A stretch of DNA of 64,000 nucleotides from Thalassia testudinum (GCA_037157565.1 JAZHRO010000054.1:19885501-19949500); one strand, 5' to 3'; positions 35,057-49,440 are shown, numbered from the stretch's first letter. Notes: generated by a model not told the origin, from the sequence alone. Numbers and translations: made by a program.

Positions 35057-37399
35057 TTTCTTCTTGCTTCTTGCTGCTCTTCTTCTTCTTTTCTTCTTCT
35101 TCTTTGTGTTCACCTGTCTTCAGGACGTCGTCTGATTTTCCAATCAGACGACTTAACCCGCGGATGCTACAGTGTCGCTTAAGTTCTTCTTCTTCCGCAG
35201 TCCTTCTTCTTCTTCACCTGTGCCTGCACGCTCAAGAGTTCAGCACCAGAGGGCAAAAACCTACTCTACCCTCCCCCCCCGCGTCTCTCTCTCTCAGAAT
35301 TCGCTCTTAGGATAGCTCTCCCAGAGTAACCGAGTAATCGGGTACGCGGGTCGCGCCCGGGTCCAAGCCCATCGGCGTGCGGTAGTGGGTGAGGAGTGCA
35401 GGTCAGGCTTAGTCGGGTGGGGCCAGGTCTGCGAGGCGTGAGCGCGGACGGGGCCGGGTAATCGGGCGGGTGAAGGGGACCTCACCCCGTGAACTGAGGC
35501 GAATAGGTTATGTCACTTTTCCAATTTATCTCACGGTGCTCGCTCACAATCTTCCGAGGTGGGACTAAATGTCCCACCCCAATGTGAGCGCCCGTGCGGA
35601 GAAGGCAGCGAGCAGTCAAGGGCCAATGCGAGGGCTTCGCGCGAGGACTTCGCCTCAGTTGCAGCCTGGCACTTCGCGAAGACACCCCACGTAGCCTGGG
35701 AGCCTGATCTGGGCGTGGCGCGCCTGGAGCAGCAGGTCGACGGAGCTTCTTCACTCGTCAATGGCGGTGGCGAGCACATACCCTGTTTACAACAACACAG
35801 CCTCTCGGCCTAATGAGATATGCGGAGGACCTTCGCCGTGGCACGACGAAGGTGGTCGGAGGGTCTGCAGGGGGCGTGGTGGAGCAAAAGGGTCGCTCTA
35901 GGTCAAACTGCGGGCGGAGAAGTGGGTGTGTTCGGTGGATCTGCAGAGGGCGTTTGGTGGGAAGTGGAAGGGCGGAAGAGGATCAGGGTGAGGAGGCGGA
36001 GGTTCTGTGGTGGTCGGCGAGCCGTGTGGGTTGCTGGAGTGATGGGAGCGGGTCGCCGGAGTGTGGCCGGAGGTGGAGAAGGTGAGGGTGATTGGTCGGA
36101 ATCGAGGGCGACAGTAAATGTTTAAAGTGAGGAAAAGGAAGAGGGGAGGAAGAGGAGAAGTTATACCTACCTAGTAGGACGAGGAGGGGCCGGAGCAGGT
36201 GACAGTCGTATCGACTGTCACCGGAGAAGAAGCTGCCCAGGGGAAGGAACGACGGCGAGGAAAGGGCCGGAGAAGCACGCGCTGGGTGCGGCGCGGCGCG
36301 GGAAGAGCGAGGGAAGGCAACCCTGCTGCTGGTAGTGCGGTAGGGAGACGAGGAGGAGGAGGAGAAGCCGCCGGAGCAAGGGGGCGTCTGTCTAAGTGGG
36401 AAGAGAGGAAGTGAGGGGGTATCTTCGTCAGATCCGAGCTGGGAAGAACGGTGGAGCGACGGGGGTATTTATAGGGGCAGAACCAGAGAGGAGGGCGGAG
36501 GGAGACGACGTGTCTCCCTCGTCGGAGGATGCCGGAGGAAGGATACCCATACCGTCCGTGCGTTCGCACGGCCGGTATAGGTGGTTGCAGCCATCAGGGG
36601 GGTGTTCTTGCGACGGCTGACGACACAGGGCACCCCAATTTGACTTTGCAGGCTCCCTCCCTTACCCTGCGCGGCGCCATGCTCCGCGCAAGGTCGCCGG
36701 AGCATGGTGCTGCTCAGGTTTTGCAAGAGGGACCTAAACGCAAAGAACGAAGGAGAGTTAGGGGCCAAAATGTGAGGGTTCAAAAGTTGAGGGCCAGAAA
36801 GTAAATGTATGAGGACCAAAGTGTAAAGTTGGTAAAGAAGGTTTCTTCTTAGGCTCAAGTTTTTATACATGACTAATTAGGACCTAAGGATTCTGATGAT
36901 GAATTTTATTTCTAGATTAAACCTTGTTTGACTGGTCAATTTACGCAAAAACCCAAATTAAGTTGTTAATTGGGCATGGTTCTCAATGTAGGTCAAAATG
37001 GGTTCCTAAGGCCAAATTGAAGGTTATAAACCCTAGAGATTATTTTTCTATGAATTTTAGAGGGTTTATTCTATTTTTACTTTACCTCGAACCTCGTGTA
37101 TTTAAGTGGGTTTATTTTTAGGGTTACAGGATGTCATTTAATTCTTCGGAGTTGCTGTAGCCCTTGTTGAGTCATTTCATCCCACTTTTCTTCTTATTAG
37201 GTTGTTTTGACCTATGTTTGGACCCTGAGTTACCCTATTTTCATATTGGATTGGTGAAATTGCATTTTTACCCCTCAGTTTATGTTTTCTTTGCAAACTC
37301 AGAATCTCTCTGAGCCAAGCCTTTCTAAGGTTATGTAGGAGCTTTTATTCTCTGTATTAGGTCAAAATGAGCTAGTTATGGCTTATGATGAGGTTCTCA
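35057..37399 (-). mobile_element. 5' LTR of the Athila-like element, inner end deleted
   Basis: This 2343-bp stretch aligns with 24774-27117 almost base for base. The counterpart of 24344-24773 (TA repeat, LTR tail) is missing. The minus-strand TATA box is at 36466-36473. The differences I compared are almost all transitions, suggesting a recent insertion followed by methylation-linked decay. Confidence 0.85.
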
Positions 37400-38885
37400 T
37401 CGTTCACATTTCCATACTCAGGTTATACACAGGTAGCTCATATTTTCATCATTCACATTTACGTTCTCAATTTACATACATGCAGTTCGTATTATGTCAT
37501 TTAGCGTATACAACAGGAAAGTTACATGCAACAGTTAACTAGCATAAGTATTTCACATTTCACATTTCACAGGCAGCTGTTATTCATTTACAGGTAGTTG
37601 TTATCATTTCTCTCTAATCATTTGAGACTGCAATTCATTCATCCAATACAGACATTTCCAGTGTTTCTTGTCCTAGGATTCATGCCATATCCTTGGTACT
37701 AATCATTCATTGTACACATGCATTAAGGTTTGTAATTTAAATTTAGGGAAGCCACTCTACCAGTAAACCCAGGAGTATTGGGGGCTTGAACGGCAAGTTC
37801 ATATGCTTCAGCAAGCCCCAGACCCGCAACGGAACGAAGTCCTATAACAAGGAACAATCACAAGGAAACAATCATAACATTATAGAAAAACCTTCTAACA
37901 AGTAGAGGAACTCACAAGGAACACATCGGTAACTTAATTGCGAAAAACGAACCTTCAACAGACCCTAAACGGGTAAAAAATAAGGTTTCTAACTCAAATC
38001 AGACGTTTGGAACATCTTCCAGACGTCTTAAAAGTGTCCAGTATCATACCTCAGTCTCTGCGATAATCCTCAGATGTCCAGGAACTCTTCTGGACCGTCT
38101 GGGCCTTGCTCCAGACGTCCGACCACCTCTCTGGACGTTTGGAAGTGCTTCCCGTCGTCTGGTACGTCACCCAGAAGTCTGAAATGCGTGGGAGGGCATG
38201 TCCCGCGCCTTCCCGAAGCAAATCCTACACGAAACCACGCAATCTTCTCAAAAGGGCATGCAACCGGGTATCGGCGGAGCGGCCTGCATGGCTGCATCTG
38301 TAAAGAGGTCGTACCTTTGCGAAGCCCTCACCTCAGATGTTTGGACCCACCTCCAAACGTCTGCACCGTCGTCTGGAGGTCACTCCAGACGTCTGATTCC
38401 AGGAAAAACCCAGAATCAGAACCTGCTTCCACTGCTCCTACGCCGCGCCCCCTCACCTGCAGCTCCGACTGCAGCAGTGTCGGGGAGGACCTCCCCGACA
38501 CACTCCTCCTCGCGCACGCGCTGCTCCACCTGTGCGCTCACCGGTGAGCTCTCCTCCTTCCCTCACGCTACTCCTCGACTTCGCCCGCGCTCTCTCTCGC
38601 TCGCGCTGCCTCTCTCGCTGGAGTGGGGAAGAAGAGGGGAAGGGCTGGTGTGGGGAGAACGAAAGGGGGAGGGGTTTATAAAGCTGGGGGTTTAGGGTTT
38701 GCTTGTAGGTGAGGGAAGAGAGAGAAGAAAGAGGAAAAACGAGGGGGGTACTGTCTGCACGCAGCTCACGCGCAGACGCGAGCTCGTACTGAAAAATTTT
38801 GATTTCCAGTCGTCTGGGAAGGTGTCCAGACGTCTGACCCACAGTCCAGACGTCTTAAAAGGCTCAAACAGCACGAGTCTTAACA

Positions 38886-39829
38886 GGGTACCATTCTTTT
38901 TCACAAACAACACAAGGGCTCCCCACGGGGAGCGTTAGGCCTCACAAAGCCCTTCTCCAGCCGGTCATGTAGCTATGACTTGAGCTCTCGCAGCTCAAGT
39001 GGTGCCATCTGGTACGGTGTAGTAGAAATGTGGCTGGTCCATGGTACCAGTGAGGTCTCAAACTCGATCTCACGCTCGGGTGGTAGTCCTGGCAGCTCCT
39101 CTGGAAACATGTTGGGGTACTCACAAACCACCTGAATGCTCTGAAAGTCAGCCACGGGGCTAGGCTCTGCCACTACACAGGCTAAAAAGCCCTCATACCC
39201 CTGGCTCAAAAGCCTCACTGCCCGAAGTGCAGAGTTGCATCTGAAACCTCCGTCCATCGGCTGTCCGTGAAACTCAAAGGGAAGCAACTCCTGTACAGAG
39301 AAGACGATCTTCCTCCCGAAATAGTCCACCAAGGAGTGGTAGGCGGACAGCCAATCCATCCCTAGAATTATGCCAAAATCCTCCATCGGTATCACAATCA
39401 GGTCAGCGGGGAGGCTGTGTTCCCCTATATTGACCTCGCAGTCTGTGTAGACCTCCTCAACTACAAACAACTGGCCACCTGGGCCTCTAATCATAAACAG
39501 ATCCTCTAATATGACAGCACACTATCCTGTCCCAAATTGACAGCAAAACTCGCAGCAACAAAAGAGTATGTGGTGTCGGAATCAAAAGGTACGTACACTA
39601 ATATGCCAGAAATGGTAACCATACATGCCACCACTGAACTGGAAGCCCTGGCATCTCTGTGTGTCAGGGTGTTGATATGCCCCTCAGTCCTCGGTGCAGA
39701 CGAAGCAGTTACACTCTGGGTCAGGCGAGCAGCCGTTGATCGGTACCCTCTTCGTGACTGTTGCCATCCCCCACGCTCTTGGGGACCACGACCACCAGCT
39801 CGGTCTCCAGCGCTTGGTGAGGGGAGCAT
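38886..39829 (-). pseudogene. Tekay-type protease and N-terminal reverse transcriptase
   Basis: From 39829 leftward the minus strand reads an aspartic-protease region where the active-site motif is altered (VPFDSDTTYSFV; DSGATHSF expected). Next come the flap-side part IIPMEDFGIILGMDWLSAYHSLVDY (39494-39360) and the linker into RT. RT begins with FPEELPGLPPEREIEF, LVPWTSHISTTPYQMAPLELRELK and GALVLFVKK. Stops interrupt at about 39506 and 38970. RT is then cut by solo LTR C and continues at 22682. Confidence 0.8.
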
Positions 39830-41119
39830 CTGCTGTGCTCCAGCCCTAAATGGGTAGTCCCTCCTGATGTGACCCGGCTAGCCACACTGGTAACAGAGGG
39901 GAACTCGACTCCCTCCCTCAGTAGGTCCCTGCTGACAGCCGAGCGGGGGTCCAGTGCTGGTAGCTGGCCCCTGTCTAGGGCCCCCAAAGGCCACTGACGA
40001 CTCTGCAAAACGAGACGGCTCTCCTGCGGGTGCCGCGTGCCTCCTCTCTCGACGGCCCTGAGAGTACTCTGGCTGGTAGGGCCTCTTCGATCCGCTGTCG
40101 GTGTCTCGTGAGGCTAGGTTGGTCTCCTCGTAAGTCATGGCTGCCTCAACTACTCGTGAGAAGGTGGGTAGCTTCAGGGGTTTGACATATCCCCGAATAG
40201 CAAGTCAAAGCCCTTAGTGAACCTCCACAGGCGCTCCTCCCCTGTAGCCACGGCTGTCGAAGCAAAACATGACAGCTCCAGGAAGCGCGTGCGATACGCG
40301 CTAACAGTCATCGTCCCCTTGCGGAGAGTGTGGAACTCAAGCCTCCTCTGGTCCTACCAAATCTGCAGGAAGTACTACTCGCAAAAGAGGGTCACGAATT
40401 GGTCCCACATTGGCTCTTTCCTCTCTTGGCCTCTGACTGCCCTCCACCACCTGTGTGCTGTGCTCTCTAGCTGGTGTAATTGCCTACTCGGAGGGGGTGA
40501 GATCAGCGTGACGTAAAAAATGTGGAATTGAAAATATAACATATCTCACAAAATAAACAATCACACAATGTGCACAATTATTTTTAGGTGGAAGCCTAAA
40601 CCGGGTGAAAACCACCACCAAACCCTCTCGAGTTAGGATTTTCCGATCAACTAAGTTGATCAAATCCACTAAATGAATCACTTAAACGAGGGTGATTTAA
40701 CCTCAATTACAACCCCTTCTTTTCACGAGAAGGATTTTGTCCCACGAAGGAGACGAAAATTCACAAAGCGAATACCCAACCAAATAACAAAGTAAAAATA
40801 GCAAATATATCCTATAGAGCCAACAAATATTTAAACCTAGCTTCTATAGGAATTAGGAAACTCCCCCTTGCAAGGAGTGCGTCGAATCGATGACGCGGGT
40901 GCGTGAGCCACGCGACGGCGCAACGTCGCTCTCATGAACTACGGTGGGAGAGCGGGTGCACAAAGGCTTGATGCTCTCAAGATGTAGAACTTGAACTTGG
41001 AGAGCAAGGGCTTCTCTTGGACACAAAAGAGTGTGAAAGTGTATCTAGGTGTCTTTTTGGTGTCTCTAGGTGTCTTTTAGTGTCTCTTGGTGTGTCTTAA
41101 TGTGTAAGAGGTTCCTCTC

Positions 41120-41127
41120 TATTTATA
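41120..41127 (-). promoter_or_regulatory. TATA box of Copia-like solo LTR copy 2
   Basis: TATAAATA on the minus strand lies in the same CTCTATAAATAGAG context as copy 1. The GACGTCTG array starts about 100 bp upstream of it. Confidence 0.6.
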
Positions 41128-41224
41128 GAGGCCTTAGGAAGGCTTTGGAAAGCTTCCATAGCCGTTGGGAGCAAAGCCCAAGAGAATCAGGCCGAAATCA
41201 GAAACAATGATTGCACTGACAGGG

Positions 41225-41735
41225 TTATCAGACGTCTGATCCTGGCATCAGACGTCTGGGAAGCCAGTTTAAGACGTCTGATTTTATGCAGGTTTCTTCC
41301 TGACTTGGATCAGATCTAAACAGGGTTCTAGTGCAAGTCCATCAGACTACATACAGGACGTCTGGAAACCTACTTTTTCATGGGAATGGATTTCCAAGAG
41401 AGTGCAACGGTTAGAAAATCTCTGAGAAGAGATTTTGGGTCAGTCGAGGCAAAACGGTCATTTGTCAGACGCCTGTAAAGGCCTAAGGACGTCTGATAAG
41501 GCTCTAACGATCATATCCTTGAGTGTTTGCTGAGCCAGCCAACGGTCCACTAATTGGACGTCTGGCAAAGTCATCAGATGTCTTCTAAGACATCTGGTCT
41601 GAGGTCTGGACGTCTGATTTCATCAGACAGAACAACAAGTCCAGCCTAAATGTTATCAGACGTCTGAATCAACAGTCAGACGCCTTAAAACACATTATCA
41701 GACGTCTGATCTTGGAATGAGACGTCTGAAAAGGC
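41225..41735. repeat. GACGTCTG motif array, well preserved
   Basis: About ten exact GACGTCTG octamers lie in 510 bp, several as the full 10-bp palindrome CAGACGTCTG. Near-copies (GACGCCTG, GATGTCTT, GACATCTG) are interspersed. Spacing is irregular, from about 15 to 110 bp. The core GACGTC is the C-box recognised by plant bZIP factors (established knowledge); binding here is inference. Confidence 0.85.
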
Positions 41736-42818
41736 TGTTTGAACCCTATATTGGTTTTCTAAGTTTTCTACAGAAAACCTAAGTATCCTAGGGTTGTGCT
41801 AATGTTCCTAGGACTACTGTTAGGGTAATTTGAGGCTCTTTAACATGAATCTAAGTAACAAAAATAAAGAGCAACAAAAGAAACGAAAAATACGAGTACA
41901 AGAGAAGGAAATCTATCCTATTCTTCATCCCCTTCCTTCTTCAATCTATCGCTCCTCATGAATCTCCTCTGTTTTCCATCCAGCTCCTCCAATCCATCCT
42001 GGATGCGAGCTCGAACTCCCTCTGGTCACGTCTCCATTTGCAATTTGCTTGAAATCTAAGACTCCAAGTGCAAATGTTAAATGACACGCGTTTTGTTATC
42101 ATCAAAACAAACGATCGTGGTACTCTAGCACCAACAGCTGGTACATGGCAAAGGCCACGCGGCACTCCACAAGAGGGCGAAGGGTATCAAACACCTTCTC
42201 TATCTACTCTAGCCAGTTCTTTGCCTCAGACGGGTCCTCATACCCCTTGAAGGAGGGGGGTTTCAGCTTCTGGAACTATTCGAAAAGCTCGTGGTGCAGC
42301 TGCAGTGGGGGAACGGGCATGCCTCCAGGCAAAGAGGGCTCGTGCTCGGAAGTGTCAGAGTGCGGTGGGGGTGGTGGAGGACCACCCCCTCCCCTTCCTG
42401 CTCATCCAATGCTACGGCGGTCTCTCTGTCCCACCGAAGACTCCCCCTCCACGTCCTCAGGGAGAGGTGCCCGTGGAGGCTGGTGGAGCTCCTCTCGCAC
42501 TATATCTCTGATCAGCCGGGAGAGATCCTTAGCCTGAACGCCCGGGAGAAGAGGTGGGTCAACTGGTACCTCAGGCCCGGCATGTCTGCCCCTCCGACCT
42601 CGTACATAACTGCTATCGCGGCCCGCCTCGAGAACTCCCCGATGATGCATCTCCTGCAAGGAGACGTGAAAGACAAAACAAAAGGGTCAACGATACCAAA
42701 TTTCTTCGAAAAAGGGCTCAAAACGGATGTCTAGGCGATACGTTGTGGTGGCTACCCTAGTTACGTGCATGTGAACGGTTATTATCAAGCTAGTTGGTTC
42801 ATTTCTCGGGACGACCTT

Positions 42819-42830
42819 GCTCTGATACCA
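42819..42830 (-). promoter_or_regulatory. Primer-binding site (initiator tRNA-Met type) of the Tekay-type element
   Basis: TGGTATCAGAGC on the minus strand lies 3 bp from the 5' LTR end (42834). It is complementary to the 3' end of plant initiator tRNA-Met, the usual primer for this lineage. It fixes element polarity and the LTR border. Confidence 0.9.
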
Positions 42831-42833
42831 TCT

Positions 42834-45474
42834 TGTTACGACTTGGTTCCCGGATCTCTACAGGACCCGAGATCGGCTCGCCTCGATTAATCCCAAGACC
42901 TAGTTGTCCAACAAGAAATAACCAAAAGCAGGAAAGTAAACCACATTCAAACATGCAATATAACTAAGCAGTAAAAACGTACAAGCAGTAAAGGAAGGTA
43001 AAGCTACTATTCCATTATATACTACCACAACAACAGAAACAACGGAAACGAAAGTAACAGTAACAACAATAGTAGCTAAAAGTCTGAAATTCACTACAAC
43101 AGTAAGGGGGTACAACAAGGAAGTGTAGAAAAACTACGGCTGGGCTCGACTGGGCCCAGCACCCTCCGCAACCGGAAGCTCTGGCTGCTTAACTCCTGGT
43201 TCTGAATAGTGTTAAGAAAAGATAGAGTTAGCGAACGCTGAGTAGAGTGGTATCTATACTATTTAAAACAGTAAAAGTAGCAAGTTTAATTCTCTTTTCT
43301 AATTATTGTGTTTTATGTGAATTTCCTTTTCACCCATTTTTCTCAATCTTTCATATATTCTTGACCTTGTATGTTCCTTGTGGGAATGATCTTGATTGCA
43401 GTCTTTTCCGAAGAGTAGAAGGTACATGTGGTGCTCTCCTAGCTGGGAGAGTCCCCCGTGGTAGTCCTACATCCAGTCAACCACCCCGAGGTCACTGTCT
43501 AGACGTAGCGGTGACTACAGCACACGTGATAAGAGCACGGGTAGTTACCCCGCACTGACACGCAGTTGGTCGTTTTCGCTAGCGGGTACGCTCAATGTAC
43601 AACACGGAACAGTATAAGGCCTATCCCTCTCAGAAATAGGGGTCTCGCCCCTCCACAGTCCGCGCACCCTCGTCTGACTACCCCTGTTTGCCCAGAGGGC
43701 CTGACAAGTCAATGTGGGGTGGCTAGCTGAATCCCGGGTCCCATGGGGTGGCTAGCTCCCCCCCTGCACTAGTAACTCTCCTCGGTACCACGTACACAAG
43801 GGCCAACAGGAGTCGGTGTAGAGTGGCCAATCCTACCCCGGGTCTCAACCCAAGGGCGGCTAGCTCCACTCTACACGAAAAGGGGACAGTCTCTCTCCTT
43901 GGTACCACATACTCAAGGACCAGCACACTTCCCGTCTATGTTCCAGGTTTCCAACCAACCAAAGGAGTTCTACTCCTAATTCCCCGTAGGGTTCGTGCTC
44001 ATATTCACCACATTTATTCCGATCCAGATTCCATCATTCACAACTCAGTTCTCATTTATAAGCAGGTAGCTCATGTTTCCATAATTCAATACATGTCACT
44101 GGTGATTTCATAGGCAACTGGTTATAAAGTACATGCAGGTCATATCTTAACAGGTAATCCACAATTATTTCACAGATAATTGCCAGTAGTTTATCTTAAT
44201 TTTTGCATATAGGTACCAAATAGTGCATCCATTTCTCTACCCTAGGGTTCATGCCACATCTTAGGGTTCCAGTCATTTAATTCTACATTACATGCTTATG
44301 TGAATATTATTAAAAGCATTAAACCACTCTACCAGATAAGTCCGGAGTACTAGGGGCTCGAACCGCAGACTCAGGCATCTCTGAGCCCCAATCATGCAGC
44401 AGGAGAAAACCCTATACCAGGGAATATAACACAAAGGAGGATTCAGGACAGTGTATAAAGGTTTCTAGTATGTAGAGAAACTCGCAAGGAAACTACAGAT
44501 ACTTCGTTTGCGTAAAACGGGTCCTGATCGGACCCCAAACGGGTCAAAAACGCGTCTACTGACCAAAATCAAGCATCTGGAAACAAGTCCAGATGTCTTA
44601 AAAGATACAGAATCTCACCTCAAGTCTCTGCAGTGTCCTTAGACGTCTAGGACTCCCCTGCGATTGTCTGAAGGCGGTTCCAGACGTCGGACCACTCCTT
44701 CGGTTGTCTAGTGAGTTGATCAGATGTTCGAAAGTGCGTGGGAGGGCGTTCCGCACTCCTTCCCAAGGCTGCTCCTGCGTACGACAATGCAGCCACCCAA
44801 AATTAGGCAGACAAATCCTTCTGCGGTGTGGCCTGCATGGTCGTAACCGCGAAAAGAATGTACCTTCGCGATAAAGGAGCTATCGGACGTCTGGTCTCGA
44901 CTCCAGACGTCCAGATGCTCCCCCAGCTGTCCGGACTTCGCTCCAGACGTTTGATACTAGAAAATTTCCAGTATTAGAACTCACTCTTCACCGCGCTTCG
45001 CCTCGCTCTGCCGCAGCTCCAACTACTGCAGGTGGTCGAGGCCGCAGCTCTGGACTCCCTCCTCCTCCTGCACACACCCGCGGTGGCCATGTGAGCTCCG
45101 ACGAGCTTCCACCGAAGCTCCAGACCTCGGCCTCCTCCTCCTCCTCCCGCACTCTTCTCGTGACCTCACGCTCTCCCTCGCTCGTCTCCTCTCACGGCTG
45201 CCGCAACTCTGAAGGTGGAGATGGTAGTGGCGGTGTGAGGAGTGAAGAGGAGAGGAGGGGAGGGGTTTAAATAGGTGGCTGAGGTTTAGGGTTTGGTAGG
45301 GAGAGGAGGAGAAAGGAGAGAGAGAAAAAGGTCCTACGTGCCGCACGCGTAGAGCGCAATACGCGTACAGAAATTTCATTTTCAGACGTCCGGAAAAGGG
45401 TACAGACGTTTGGGCAAATGTCTGACTGAAACTCCAAAAGTCTTAAAAAGCTAAAAGTGGAACGGGTTTTTACA
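42834..45474 (-). mobile_element. 5' LTR of the Tekay-type element
   Basis: A 2641-bp LTR (TGTTACGACTTGG ... GGGTTTTTACA) followed by TSD ACATC. In minus orientation the telo-box and TATA pair lie at 45265-45294, only about 200 bp from the LTR start. GACGTCTG-like motifs lie upstream of it (45380-45445) and downstream (44575-44960). Long runs of short hairpins occur at 43370-43900. Confidence 0.85.
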
Positions 45475-45479
45475 ACATC

Positions 45480-45799
45480 TACATCAGTAAGGGTTAAATT
45501 TCGTAATACTTAAGCCATAAAAATTAATCCCCCCTTCAATGTTGGTGATAGGAGTGTCAGATTGCTTCACATTCTGTACATAATATATTCAGATGGAGTG
45601 ATCTCAATCTCCAAATGTACAATCTAAAATATTACTCGTAGTTGAAGAAATTATCGCACTTGCACATAACTTACATGTAGATTACTTGTACACTCCCCTT
45701 ATGTACTATATATATATACATAAATAAATAAACTATATATGTAATGTATTCAAATTGAAAAATAGCAAATACCAAGGGAAACCTAATAAATAACATAAT
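45480..45799. other. AT-rich flank, nothing recognised
   Basis: This is AT-rich sequence with a TATATATA run near 45710. No ORF or transposon terminus was identified. Confidence 0.4.
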
Positions 45800-47230
45800 T
45801 GTTATAACCTAACCCGAGCCTGGATGAAAATTGAGCTAGGTCGTGCCTTAGTACCACAAGATCTAGTCATTTAAAAAGTAATAAATGTAAAACATATGTA
45901 CATTCCGCATATACAATCATAATAATAAAGTAAATGACTAAAATGAAGCAGGAAACAATAATTCACTAATAAAATATAAAATCATGTCATAACCCTCACG
46001 ATAACAAGAATAACAAGCATGAAAGAAATAGAATTATTTAATTATAGCTAAAGAAACTATAACAAAAGTAGATACTATCACTACAGATAGAAAGCTACAC
46101 TACTGCAGCGTATGACTGCGTCCTGCACCATTTTCCTCCACAGCCGCTAGAATTGACTGCTCTCTAGCCTGACTTGATTACACAACATCAAGGTAGATGT
46201 CAGAAAAGCTTAGTAGAGTGGCTAAAAAGAAAAGTACGTGGATACAATAGAGAGCGGTGCAGTAGTGAAAAAATAGAAATCCAAGGGTGGTGGTATGATC
46301 AATTTTTATAACTTTAGAAATTTATGTTGGTCCTGTGCTTATTTGTTTAATCCCTTTTATGTTGTCCCTCCTGTTCATGTTAGATATAGTTAAGTTATTT
46401 TCAACTCAAATGTCTCCTATAGAGATGACTCGTTGGAGTGATGTTAGGTTACAAGGTGCCCATCGGACATTCTCTTAACTAGGAGAATGTCCTGTACCTA
46501 CCCTACAACTTAGTTTACCACCAAGGGATCATGACTGTTGTATAGTGTGACCACGACACGTGCAATAAACACACAAAGAGGTACCCTCCATTGGCACGCA
46601 GCTAGTCATTTCCATTAACAAGTATGTACAAAAATGGTAACGAGAATTATCCCACCTTAGCACTGCATACTCCTTACCCAGCTATCCTGGTCGACCCTGC
46701 ATGCGCCCAACAAAGAGTCCGTGCAAAAAAGGTCATCTCTCTCCCACGTCCCAAACTTGAGGAGGTCAGCTCTCAGTGGTTAGCTCTCTTTATGCGTTAC
46801 AAGGTAGTTAGCTCTCTTTGGTATTTGTGTACTCGAGAATCAACTCATCCCCACACACCAAAATCTCAACACAAGTATGTCACCCTCAATACCCAACTAT
46901 TCCGATTCCACATCATTTCTAGTTGTTCACCTCACATGCCAGGTCTTTCCAATGATCCTCAAATTTTATTTCCTTTTCTTTTATTATCAAAATTCTCATC
47001 TCATCTAGGGCTCGGTGCACTTAACGCTCGTTATCTAGTTTTCCCCTATGATTCAAGTATGCCCCTACTTTTATTGCTAACAAGTTCTCAACCATAGTCA
47101 CATACATTGGCAAAATAAAGTGGCATTTATTTGTTTAGTAGCTATCATATGTTAGGTATTAACATTGGCAATTATAGTTTATAAAAAACCACCAACATCC
47201 CGAACTGAAGTGACCCGTTGCCCTTTTAGT
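45800..47230 (-). mobile_element. Diverged Tekay-related LTR, family E, copy 1
   Basis: It starts TGTTATAACCTAACCCGAG. It then follows the Tekay LTR in the same order of landmarks: GCAGGAAACAATAA, a CTGCTCTC.AGC segment, the hairpin pair, CTACAACTTAG, CACACAAAG.GGTACC and CGTTTCC-like TCATTTCCATTAAC. The sequence identity is low. The right limit is uncertain. A second copy begins at about 52466. Confidence 0.55.
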
Positions 47231-47399
47231 CGGATAAGTGATTGCACAGCAAAAATACACCAATAAATATGCCATTTTGTGTTATTTCCTAGCACTACCA
47301 TTGCATCTTATGTAGCAATAGTGGCATTTGTACATAGACACATGCATGCTTTTCTTTTAAAAGAGGGGAGGAGAGTGAATAATGTGCCATCTAATTAAC

Positions 47400-49440
<2,041 letters not shown>

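Larger units (their letters stand above)
24344..37399 (-). mobile_element. Athila-like Ty3/gypsy element, nearly complete
   Basis: A 13-kb element on the minus strand with two LTRs that are very similar. I see about 2-5% differences, nearly all transitions, in the stretches compared. One gag-pol frame (34382 to 28692) runs without any frameshift but with six in-frame stops. Its host is solo LTR C. The bases ATCGTTCAC occur at both edges (24338-24346 and 37399-37407), so the 5-bp TSD (probably TCGTT) cannot be placed exactly. The copy of the LTR at 35057-37399 lacks about 430 bp at its inner end together with the expected primer-binding site. No env-like ORF is present. Confidence 0.8.
22683..38885 (-). 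mobile_element. Solo LTR C, Tekay family, inserted in RT and itself split by an Athila-like element
   Basis: It begins TGTTACGACCCGG and ends ACGAGTCTTAACA, with flanks AGGTA (22678-22682) and GGGTA (38886-38890), a TSD with one mismatch. The RT reading resumes across it: LCVDYRQLN side on the left, LFVKK.GT side on the right. The LTR itself is 22683-24343 plus 37400-38885 (about 3.1 kb); the middle 13 kb is the Athila-like element. An internal partial duplication is visible near 23760-24000, where the CAGTCAGTC...AGGGCCTAGCCCTC module repeats. The TATA/telo-box pair is at 38675-38700. Confidence 0.8.
40475..42136 (-). mobile_element. Solo LTR, Copia-like, copy 2 (in Tekay gag)
   Basis: A 1662-bp LTR with perfect TSD GCTGG (40470-40474 and 42137-42141). 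It begins TGTAATTGCC and ends CTAGCACCAACA. It aligns with copy 1 (11029-12720) throughout, including the TATA palindrome and the GACGTCTG array. Copy 2 keeps more exact motif copies and fewer transitions, so it looks younger or less methylated. There is no internal region. Confidence 0.85.
39830..42740 (-). pseudogene. Gag of the Tekay-type element, split by a Copia-like solo LTR
   Basis: The coding pieces are 42740-42137 and 40474-39830. The N-terminal half is Pro/Arg-rich (ending HSDTSEHEPSLPGG) followed by the capsid segment KPPSFKGYEDPSEAKNWLE. The capsid continues across the insertion (AMYQ | QLESTAHRWWRAVRGQ), ending in a CCHC knuckle CYQCG.PGHIRRD near 39890-39870 where the dot is a TAG stop. 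Other stops and shifts are present. The in-frame join, using the GCTGG duplication, confirms the insertion borders. Confidence 0.75.
13161..45474 (-). mobile_element. Tekay/Del-type Ty3/gypsy chromovirus, full-length but dead, with nested insertions
   Basis: Both outer flanks carry the 5-bp TSD ACATC (13156-13160 and 45475-45479). From right to left on the minus strand I see the 5' LTR (42834-45474), a tRNA-iMet-type primer-binding site (42819-42830), and gag with a CCHC zinc finger. Protease, reverse transcriptase, RNase H and a chromodomain tail ending WYPELFEG follow, then the 3' LTR (13161-18784). Integrase is missing. Insertions lie at 13205-16121, about 18966-21581, 22683-38885 (holding 24344-37399) and 40475-42136. 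Removing them leaves about 10 kb, a plausible size for the family once the lost integrase is allowed for. Many stops and frameshifts show it is inactive. Confidence 0.85.
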
